Shown here: piece by piece, positions 55,415-64,000 of the stretch | How positions within the stretch are numbered: the stretch's first letter is position 1 | Layout: each line of letters opens with the position of its first letter | Source of the DNA: Sarcophilus harrisii | Taxonomy: Eukaryota > Chordata > Mammalia > Dasyuromorphia > Dasyuridae | NCBI RefSeq assembly: GCF_902635505.1 | Contig: NC_045428.1 | Location: forward strand, 301,187,107-301,251,106 | DNA: 64,000 bases | Reading direction: 5' to 3' | Notes under the pieces: model-generated | What the model was told of the DNA's origin: nothing | Seen by the model: the letters and a program-made list of their open reading frames with translations, nothing else | The model's database searches: none | Program-made: the position numbers and the translations under genes

Positions 55415-55870
55415 AATGAAACCGACCTTTATTAAGCGCTTACTGTGTGTGTGGCACCCAGTGCCAGGGCGTGGGGGTGCAAAGACAAAAACAACACAGA
55501 CCCCGCCCTCAGGCAACTAAAGTTCCTCGGGGGTGGCAGGGGCTTCAAGCATTTATTTAGCTTTTCGGTGTGCTAGGTGCTCCAGGAGACTTTGGGGGTA
55601 CAAAGAACGGGAGATTAGCAAAATCAAGGAGACTAGGAGGATCCCAGCTTTTCGGGAACCTATATCTAATGGGGGAGACGCTATGCAAACAAGATAATTA
55701 GAAGAAAGAGGCTTTCGTTAAGGGGGAATCTGCAAAGACTGCTTGCAGAAAGCGGGATTTTGACTGAGAACTATGTTCAAAAATGTACACACACACACAC
55801 ACACATACCCACTCCAGTGATGACCCAATGAAAAAGTGTATTCACTGCTATGAAGATCAGGAAGTGGTTT
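55415..55870 (+). mobile_element. Two copies of the long dispersed repeat, then CA repeat
   Basis: 55420-55525 (TTATTAAGCGCTTACTGTGT) and 55545-55770 (TCGGTGTGCTAGGTGCTCCA). A CA run lies at 55788-55806. Confidence 0.7.
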
Positions 55871-56926
55871 TAGATAGATACTAGTTATCATTTTAAGAAA
55901 TGATTCCTGTGTTTTCTAGTGTTTTTAATAGGCATGGATATTGTATTTTGTTGATATAATCATATAATTTTGTCAGGTTTTGTTATTGATATGGTTAATT
56001 ATGCTTATAGTTTTCCTAATTTTGAACTACATTTGTATTCTTAGTATAAATCCAACGTGGTCATAGTTATGTTACTTATTTGATATATTGCTATATCTTT
56101 GCTAGTATTTTGTTTAAATTTTTTTCATCATTATTCATTAGGGAAATTGGTCTATGGTTTCCTTTTTCTATTTTAACTCTCCTTTCTTTAGGTAGCAAAA
56201 CTCTTTTATTTGTGTTCTAGAAGAAATTTGGTAGAGTCGACTCCTTCTTCACCTATTTTTCCAAAGACTTTATGTAATATTGGAATTAATTGTTGTTTTT
56301 TAAGTGTTTGGTAGAATTTTCTTATAAATTCATCTAGTTCTTTTTTTTCTTTAAGGAAGTTCATTTATGGCTTATTAAATTACTTTTTTTTAAAAAATAG
56401 GATTATTTAAGTATTCTGTTTCCTGTTCTGTTAATGCAGGTTCTTTATATTCATGTGAATATTCATCCATTTTATTTAGATTTGTAGATTTTATTGGCAT
56501 GTAGTTGGGCAAAAGTGCTCCTAGAAATTGCTTTAATTTCATTTTCATTGGTTTATACATCCACTCTTTTAATTTTCGATATTGGTTATTTGGTAGTTTT
56601 CAAAAAATCAACTTAGCCAATGGTTATTTACTTTATTGTTTCCCCCATAAAACCAGTACTTTGTCTGTTTCTTTGTTCAATGTTTTTCTTAAACTTTCAA
56701 TTTTATTTTTTTCTTCAATATTCAAGACTTTTAATTTGATATTTAATCGAGGATTCTTAATTTGGCACCAAATTGAAATCCTGAAATGTTCTATTTATCT
56801 CTTTTAATGAAGTAAATGTTTAGAAATATTAAATTTTCATACAGACTGCTTTGGATGCACTCCACAAATTTTGTTCTGTTGTCTCATGTTTTCATTATTT
56901 TAAAAGAAATTATTCTTTCTATGATT

Positions 56927-57062
56927 TTTATTTTTTGCTGAGGCAATTGGGATTAAGTGACTTGTCCAGGGTCACATAGCTAATATCTGAGGCTGGATAT
57001 GAACTAGGGTCCTCCTGACTTCAGGACCAGCACTCTATTTACTCTACCAACTAGCTGCCCCT
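56927..57062 (-). mobile_element. tRNA-SINE inside the antisense L1
   Basis: TTAAGTGACTTGTCCAGGGT and CCAACTAGCTGCCCC, with TTCTATGA on both sides. Confidence 0.8.
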
Positions 57063-57429
57063 TCTATGAGTTATTTTTCAACCCATTCATTCTTTTGGGT
57101 ATAATTAGTTTCTCATGATTAAAAAAAAAATCTATTCTTTCAGTGCCCTTTTAAAAATGTAATTTTAATTACATTATGGTCTGAAAAGGATGCATTTAGT
57201 ATTTCTGCTTTTCTGCATTTTTGTGAGGTTTTTAGGTCCTAATATGTGGTCAGTTTTTGCAAAGGTGCCATGTACAGTTGAGAAGAGGCATACTCCTTTC
57301 TATTCTCACTCACTATTCTCCAGAGATCTATTATAACTAACTTTTCCAAAATTTTATTTATATTCCTTATTTATTCTTTTCAAAATTATTTTTTGATTAG
57401 ATCTCTGAGGGGTAACTTGTAACCCATTT

Positions 57430-57790
57430 AACTTTTTCTTCAAAAATTTGAATATAATGTCATTTGGTACATATGTTTGTATTAATATTACTTCAGTGTC
57501 TATAGTGCCTTTTTAAAAAAAATATCATTTCTCTGAATGTCTTTTAATTATATATATTTTTGCTTTTGCTTTATCAAAAATCATGATTAGTTTGCCAACT
57601 ATTTACTCTAATGATTCATTTAACTTTTTCTTCAAGAATTTGAATATTATGCCTTATGATGCATATATGTTTGTACTGATATTACATCATTATCTACAGT
57701 ATCTTTTGTTAGAGAAAATGTAATTTCTCTGAATACCTTTTAATTAGATCTATTTATACTTTTGTTTTATCTAAAATCATGATTACCACA
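57430..57790. repeat. 191-bp tandem duplication within L1
   Basis: TAACTTTTTCTTCAA starts units at 57430 and 57621. Both continue through ATATGTTTGTA and ATTTCTCTGAAT to AAAATCATGATTA. The two differ at a visible minority of positions. Confidence 0.75.
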
Positions 57791-58171
57791 CTTCACCTTT
57801 TTTTTACTTCAGTTGAAGCATAATAGATTCTGTTCTAGCTTTTTATTTTAACTCTGTGTTTTTGTTTCAAGTTTGTTTCTTGTAAACAACATACTGTTGG
57901 ATTCTAGTTTCCAATCCATTATGCTATCTTTCATTTTATGGGTGATTTTATCCCATTTACATTCACAGTTATGATTAATTTCCTCTATCCTGTTCTTTTA
58001 TTTATCCTTCTCTTTTTTCTTTTAACCTCACCCTTCCTCAAAAATATGTTTAGCTTTTGATCACTGCTTCCCTTGATCTTCCCTCCCTTTTGCTATCTCT
58101 TCTACCCCTTCTCTTAGCCTTTTAGTCTTCTACTCCCATAGTGGATAAGATGAATTTCTAAACCCAACTCT

Positions 58172-58204
<33 letters not shown>
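58172..58204. repeat. (TG)n microsatellite
   Basis: 33 bp of perfect GT repeat. Confidence 0.95.
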
Positions 58205-58205
<1 letters not shown>

Positions 58206-58852
58206 TATTCCATCTTTGAATCAGCTCAGATGTCATTTCCTGTCCTTCCCTCACATTTTCCCCTGTGTACCTCTTTTATTAGATATTTTTTTCCAGTCTT
58301 TCCCATTCCTTCTTCTCCCAGTGCATTCCTCTTTCTTACCCTTCCATTCTTTTATTGTGTGTGAGATTATCCCAATATATAGACTAACATTCTATCTGGG
58401 TAGACTCCCTTTAATTTCCCTAATATTGACAAAAATTCTTAGGCATTACATGAATCATCTTTCCCTACAGAAATGTAAATAATTAACTGTCCTTTATGAT
58501 TTCTCATTTGTGTTTCTTTTTTTTTTATGCTCTTTTTTAGTCTTGTGTTTGAATATCAGATTTTTTATTCAGCTCTAGTCTTTTCATTAGACTTGAAAGT
58601 CTTCTATTTCATTAAATGTATATTCCCCCCTCCATAGAATTATATTTAGTTTTAGGAGATAGGATATTATTGGTTATAATCCTGATTTCTTTGCCTTCTA
58701 GAATATATCTAAGTCCTCTGCTCCTTTATAATAGTGGTAGCTGCTGAATCTTATTATGGTATTGATTGTTGCTGCATATTTAATTTCTTTCTTTTTTGGC
58801 TACTTGTAGTATTTTTCCCTTGAACTGGGAGCCCTAAAATCTGGCTATAATA

Positions 58853-58853
58853 T

Positions 58854-58917
<64 letters not shown>

Positions 58918-59022
58918 TCCTTCCTTCTTCCTTCCTTCCTTCCTTCCTTCCTTCCTTCCTTCCTTCCTTCCTTCCTTCTTTCCTTCCTTCCTTCCTTCCT
59001 TCCTTCCTTCCTTCCTTCCTTC

Positions 59023-59055
<33 letters not shown>

Positions 59056-59240
59056 TTCCTTCCTTCCTTCCTTCCTTCCTTCCTTCCTTCCTTCCTTTCT
59101 TTCTTTCTTTCTTTCGTTCTCTCTTTTGTTCTTTCTTTCTTTCTTTCTTTCTTTTCTTTCTTCCTTCTTTCCTTCCTTCCTTCCTTCCTTCTCTCCTTCC
59201 TTCCTTCCTTCCTTTTTTCTTCCTTTCCTTTTTACCTTTT
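58853..59240. repeat. (TTTC)n/(TTCC)n polypyrimidine tract
   Basis: About 390 bp of alternating TTTC and TTCC blocks next to the 3' end of the younger antisense L1. It probably grew from that element's poly(A) tail (T on this strand). Confidence 0.95.
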
Positions 59241-59244
59241 TCTC

Positions 59245-59912
59245 TTTTCTTCTTTTTAAAAAAATAGTATTTTATTTTTTCTAATTGCCTGCAAATATAA
59301 TTTTCAGCATTATTTTCTATAAAATGTCTTCCCTCTTTCCCTCCCCTTAATCCTCCCTCCCCAAGAAAACGTCCAATCTGATATGTTATACATGTGCAAT
59401 CATGTAAATATATTTTTCCACATTAGCTATGTTGTGAAAGAAGAAACAGAACAAAAGGAAAATTCACCAGGGAACCCCAAAAGTGAATATGGTATGCTTT
59501 GTTCTCAATTCAGATTCCATCATTCTTTCTCTGGATGTGGATAGCATTTTTCTATCATGAGTTTGGAATTGTCTCAGATTGTTGTATTGCTGAGAAGAGC
59601 TAAGTCAATCATAGTTGATACTGTTACTGAGTACTATGTTCTTCTGGTTCTGCTCATTTCACTTGTGTAATTCTTTCCACATTTTTCTGAAATCCACCTC
59701 CTTATTTTTTATAGCATAATAATATTCCATTACGTTCATATATTAAAACTTCTTCAGCCATTCCCTAATTGATGGGTATCCTTTCAATTTCCAATTCTTT
59801 GCCACCATACAAAGCTGCTATAAATATTTTTGTACATGTCAGTCCTTTTCCATTTTCTGTGATATCTCTGGGATATAGACCTAGTATTGGTATTGCTGGG
59901 TCAAAGGGTATC
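59245..59912 (-). mobile_element. Younger L1 3' end nested in the older L1
   Basis: Reverse L1 3' UTR (CTGATATGTTATACATGTGC, TTTCTCTGGATGTGGATAGC) and ORF2 C-terminus (GGTATTGCTGGGTCAAAGGG). The host L1 resumes with AGTTTTTCTTGATAATTTCT. Confidence 0.82.
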
Positions 59913-60324
59913 TAGGCAGTTTTTCTTGATAATTTCTTGAAATATAATGTTTAGGCTCTTTTTTTAAATCATGGTCTTTAGAAAGCTGAATAATTCTTAA
60001 ATTATCTTTTCTCAATCTGTTTTATAGATCAGTTGTTTTTTCTGAGATATGTCACATATTCTCCTAATATTTCATTCTTTTTACTTTGTTTATTGTTTCT
60101 TGATATCTCAAATCATCATTAGCTTCCACTTACTCATTATGCTTTTTAAGGAATTATTTTCTTTAGTGAAGTCTGGTACCTCTTTTGCCATTTGCCCTAT
60201 TCTGCTTTTATAAGGCCTTATTTTCTTCAGTTTTGGTTATGCTTCTTACCAAGCTTTTACCATAATTTTCTTCCATTATTCTCTTTTCTTTTTCGTTTAG
60301 AAGGCTTTCAAAATTTGGTTAATT

Positions 60325-60441
60325 TGCTTAGGGTCATAAGTTAAGTGTGGGGTCAGATTTGAACTTAGGACTTCTCCTGACTAAAGGGCCAATGCCCTAT
60401 CCATTGTGGCACTTTGCTGCTTATTAATTTTTTCCTCTATC

Positions 60442-60497
<56 letters not shown>
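60325..60497 (-). mobile_element. SINE fragment and (TC)n run
   Basis: A reverse SINE at 60325-60425 (TATCCATTGTGGCACTTTGC) and a pure CT repeat at 60446-60497, both inside the antisense L1. Confidence 0.75.
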
Positions 60498-60501
<4 letters not shown>

Positions 60502-61079
60502 AAGCTTTTTCAGGAATTTTTGTTGGGTTTATGCCCAATTTGCAAATTTTTTTCTTTGAGACTTTGCTTGTAGGGTTTTTTTCCCCACATTTTTATCTTC
60601 TGAGATTGTGTCTTGATCTTTTTATCATCTTTATTCAAGTACTTTTTATTGTTTCTCATTTTCCCAACTTATTTCTTGACTTCAAACTTTGTTAAAGTTG
60701 GGCATTATTCACTTGATAGTGGGGGAATTGTTCCAAGTTTCAGTCTTTTTTGAGCTGGTGCTATTTTTACAGCTACATCTGGGAATCTCTAAATTTTTGT
60801 TACCTCTAAGCAGGTGTTATCTGAGGAGTATGGTCACTAATTTCCTAGTCTGCCCTCTGATCTTTATCCAGGAAGGGACCACATTTGTGAGACTATAAGT
60901 GCTCCTCTCTGAACTAGAATGTGACCTGGAACTGTATTAGGCCAGTAGATTGGCAAAACAGTGCCCTGTTTTGTGCCCAGTGCCAGTATAGGGGTCCCCT
61001 GTAATCTCTTTCTCACCAGATTCTTAGTCCCCTTATTTATTGTCTTTGGGCTGCTGGAAGTGCATAGGCAGGCTTAAAG

Positions 61080-61290
61080 ATTTACAAAGTCTTTTCCCTC
61101 AATACAGCCTTGTAAATTAGAGTATATAACATTGCCATTTTGCCAATTAGGCAACTGACATTAAGGAGTATTAAGTGACTTGTTGCAGATATATAATTTA
61201 TAATTGGCAAAGTTGAATGTCCATTTCCAGGTTTTCTAACTCTTAATAGCACTAATTTCACTATACTGCCTCCTTGAAGTCTGAAAAAGA
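61080..61290 (-). mobile_element. MIR
   Basis: TTGCCAATTAGGCAACTGAC, AGTTGAATGTCCATTTCCAG, TTCACTATACTGCCTCC. Confidence 0.7.
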
Positions 61291-61662
61291 GCCAGAAGCT
61301 TAGAGATAACATTCTTCTTAATTGTAGAAAGGGCAGAGTTGCTAATATCATCAATGCTTTCTCCTCCTTCTTATCTGTCTTTTGTCTGTGTTCTAACTTG
61401 ACCAAAGTTAAAAGAGAGAAAAAAAAATTTTTCTGAAGATAAAAAGTTTTTGGTTGATTAGGTCTAATTTTTAAAAATAGATTGAATAACAAACACAGAT
61501 AACATGATATAAAAACATGTAAAAATCAGATTGTTTCTGGCCAAGTTTAAGAGGCACACAGTTATATTATTCCTGTCTTCTCCAACCCCTTTTAAAATGT
61601 GAATTGCCCATTATCTTTCTTGGGGTGGAACCAGGAGCCCCCTTTGAAGAAGAAAATTCCTC

Positions 61663-62794
61663 AAGAATTCAGTTTCCCATATTTTTACAGTCAAAGGTTC
61701 TGATAAAGGCCTCATTTCCAAAATATATAGAGAATTAACTCTAATTTATAAAAAATCAAGCCATTCTCCAATTGAAAAATGGTCAAAGGATATGAACAGA
61801 CAATTCTCAGATGAAGAAATTGAAACTATTTCTAGTCATATGAAAAGATGCTCCAAGTCATTATTAATCAGAGAAATGCAAATTAAGACAACTCTAAGAT
61901 ACCACTACACACCTGTCAGATTGGCTAAGATGACAGGAAAAATAATGATGATTGTTGGAGGGATGCGGGAAAACTGGGACATTGATGCATTGTTGGTGGA
62001 GTTGTGAGAGAATCCAACCATTTTGGAGAGTAGTTTGGAACTATGCTCAAAAAGTTATCAAACTGTGCATACCCTTTGATCCAGCAGTGTTACTACTGGG
62101 ATTATATCCCAAAGAGATTATAAAGAAGGGAAAGGGACCTGTATGTGCACGAATGTTTGTGGCTAAAAACTGGAAACTGAATGGATGTCCATCAGTTGGA
62201 GAATGGCTGAATAAATTGTGGTATATGAAAATTATGGAATATTACTGTTCTGTAAGAAATGACCAACAGGATAATTTCAGAAAGGCCTGGAGAGACTTAC
62301 ATGAACTGATGCTGAGTGAAATGAGCAGGACCAGGAGATCATTATATACTTCATCAACAATACTATATGATGACCAGTTCTGATGGACCAGGCCATCCTC
62401 AGCAACGAGATCAACCAAATCATTTCTAATGGAGCAGTAATGAACTGAACTAGCTATGCCCAGAAAAAGAACTCTGGGAGATGACTAAAAACCATTACAT
62501 TGAATTCCCAATCCCTATATTTATGCACACCTGCATTTTTGATTTCCTTCACAAGCTAATTGTACAATATTTCAGAGTCTGATTCTTTTTGTACAACAAA
62601 ATAACGTTTTGGTCAGGTATACTTATTGTGTATCTAATTTATATTTTAATATATTTAACATCTACTGGTCATCCTGCCATCTAGGGAGGGGTAAGAGGTG
62701 AAAAATTGGAACAAGAGGTTTGGCAATTGTTAATGCTGTAAAGTTACCCATGTATATATCTTGTAAATAAAAGGCTATTAAATTAAAAAAAAAG

Positions 62795-62852
<58 letters not shown>

Positions 62853-62864
62853 ATTCAGTTTCCC
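61663..62864 (+). mobile_element. L1, 5'-truncated, with 16-bp target duplication and AT tail
   Basis: AAGAATTCAGTTTCCC at 61663-61678 and 62849-62864 are perfect flanking repeats. The insert encodes the ORF2 C-terminus: MNRQFSDEEIETISSHMKRC, IREMQIKTTLRYHYTPVRLA, then in another frame CIPFDPAVLLLGLYPKEI and KNWKLNGCPSVGEWLNKLWY, as in mammalian L1 (a frameshift lies around 61955-62000). The 3' UTR and A-tail have grown into an AT repeat (62796-62846). Confidence 0.92.
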
Positions 62865-63305
62865 TAACAACTTGAATGGGGAGCCTTCTTCAAGGAGAAT
62901 AATTTTCTTGAAATTCAGTATTGATGTCCCAGGGTTGATTTCTTAGGGGGATTTCCTAAGTTTTATATTACTAATTATTACCAAGTACTCACACTTTTCA
63001 AATAGTACATCAAGACAGATAAATAGTTATAACTTTTCCAACAACATGGGGTCTTTCATTGGGTTGAGACTGAGAGGGGTTAGTCAAGTATTTGGTGCTA
63101 TCTCCTTTGAAAAAATTCTTCAGGGTAAAATTTCCCTGAAACACTCAAGGATTTCTCTAGGAAAATGCTTCAAGGACCAGCTTTCCTTCCCTATTGCCTT
63201 TGTGGTTGACATTTGTTATAATTAAAATTAAGATAAACTGAGGAACAAAGTTTTGAGCTTCTTTCAATTTATTGGTAAGACTGGCAATTACCAATAAAAG
63301 GAGTC
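62865..63305. other. Unassigned intronic sequence
   Basis: Nothing recognised. Confidence 0.4.
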
Positions 63306-63309
63306 TCTT

Positions 63310-63425
63310 AGCTCCTTAGCAAACAAATTCACATCCCTCCTTCACTTAAGTTGCATGTCATTGCATAACCTCCCTGATTGTCATGGTCCTCTTCCAGAAC
63401 AAAGGACAAATAATAACAACAATAA
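63310..63425 (+). mobile_element. SINE with GACAAATAATAACAAC tail
   Basis: GATTGTCATGGTCCTCTTCC then AGAACAAAGGACAAATAATA, the same family as 1745-1965. Confidence 0.55.
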
Positions 63426-63870
63426 GCTAAAAGAACTTGAGATGAGGTGAGCTAGCCTTTTTGTAGTTTGTTTTTTGTTTTTCTGGGAAGCAGAGAAACT
63501 TCATAGATAGAATTTCTCTGTCAGGAAACAAGCTATGATTGCTTACAAAGCCTAAAGAAAATGTGATTTGGTAGCATTTTAGATGTGGGGACATCATGAT
63601 TGGCTAGAAATCAGGAACCCCTTTTTGTTCTTAAGGAATACGAATTGATTTGTGGATCCCATCTTGCAACCTACAGGGTTTGTTAGTAGAATAGAGATAA
63701 CAGACTTTCTGATGTCTGCAATCTTGTAAGACTTGTTACTGAGATATCAAGTTTCCCTGTGCATGGGCAGTAAGATGTATAGAGAAAACATATTTCTTGG
63801 AATAAAGGTGATTCGTGAGAAACCTTAGCTCTGAGATGATGACTGAGCTTCTGAATCTATGAACTTAATG
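63425..63870. other. Unassigned intronic sequence
   Basis: Nothing recognised. Confidence 0.4.
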
Positions 63871-64000
63871 AATTTTTTTTGCTTTGAAAAATTTTTTAAA
63901 TTAAAGCTTTTTTATTTACAAAACATATGCATGGGTAATTTTTCAACAATGACCCTTGCAAAACCCTGTGTTCCAAATTTTCCCCTCCTTCCCCTCACCC
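63870..64000 (-). mobile_element. L1 3' UTR, cut by the window edge
   Basis: ATGCATGGGTAATTTTTCAA and CCAAATTTTCCCCTCCTTCC are the reverse L1 3' end. Confidence 0.85.

Larger units (their letters stand above)
55890..61080 (-). mobile_element. Old antisense L1, long copy with nested inserts
   Basis: Reverse L1. ORF2 RT and upstream region is at 55890-57960 (GAAATTGGTCTATGGTTTCC, ACATTATGGTCTGAAAAGGA), more 5' L1 sequence at 57960-58852, ORF1 at 59913-60680 and 5' UTR to about 61080. The last third of ORF2 and the 3' UTR are missing. Inserts: SINE at 56927-57060, polypyrimidine tract plus younger L1 at 58853-59912, SINE at 60325-60425. Frames are broken. Confidence 0.75.
55115..64000 (+). other. 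CFAP91: CFAP91 intron 1 (incomplete)
   Basis: Begins with the GTAAGG donor and continues past the right edge. It is mostly L1 sequence plus microsatellites, listed separately. 61290-61660, 62870-63300 and 63430-63870 show nothing recognisable. Confidence 0.8.

Noticed and set aside
61082-61492. 136-codon minus ORF
   Set aside because: Overlaps a MIR and has no known family.
55115-64000. Search for CFAP91 exon 2
   Set aside because: No segment resembling the next conserved part of the protein with splice sites was found. The exon probably lies beyond the window.
1-64000. A new gene system or operon
   Set aside because: The three genes are ordinary, conserved vertebrate genes in known synteny. 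The rest is repeats or unassigned sequence.

Overview
The window is vertebrate nuclear DNA from a marsupial (metatherian). It is AT-rich, has long introns, and is filled with mammalian MIR/CORE-SINEs, L2 and L1 LINEs. It also carries tRNA-derived SINEs and an L1 3' end of the kinds I know as abundant in marsupials. The species cannot be fixed from the sequence alone.

Three protein genes are supported, in the order known from human 3q13 (POPDC2, COX17, CFAP91/MAATS1). POPDC2 is on the minus strand: coding exons at 25671-25181, 12050-11942 and 6990-6493 give 365 residues. COX17 is on the minus strand: coding exons at 45766-45651 and 42268-42184 give 66 residues, and a non-coding last exon is proposed near 35280-35145. 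CFAP91 is on the plus strand: only coding exon 1 (55003-55114) is inside the window, and intron 1 runs off the right edge.

Layout: 1-6490 is sequence 3' of POPDC2, mostly SINE/L2 and TA-rich tracts. 6493-25671 is POPDC2, whose two introns carry L2, L1, MIR and SINE copies, some nested. 25672-35140 is intergenic and holds a divergent pair of retroviral LTR fossils. 35145-45770 is COX17, with a solo LTR and a 1.96 kb half-L1-like retroposon in its introns. 45345-46160 is the GC-rich COX17 promoter, with three ETS-type motifs. 46160-54640 is the spacer between the head-to-head COX17 and CFAP91, with LTR and RTE-like LINE remnants. 54640-55400 is the GC-rich CFAP91 promoter, with a perfect RFX X-box. 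55890-61080 is an old antisense L1 in CFAP91 intron 1, and 61679-62848 is a younger sense L1 with a 16-bp target duplication.

The three genes do not form an operon or a pathway. POPDC2 is a cAMP-binding membrane protein of heart and muscle, COX17 delivers copper for cytochrome c oxidase assembly, and CFAP91 is an axonemal protein. No CRISPR array, prokaryotic system or clearly new gene was found. The most interesting signals are regulatory (X-box, ETS cluster, alternative 3' ends) and structural (a 92-bp inverted repeat around the proposed COX17 last exon, a rearranged RTE LINE, and precisely datable nested insertions).
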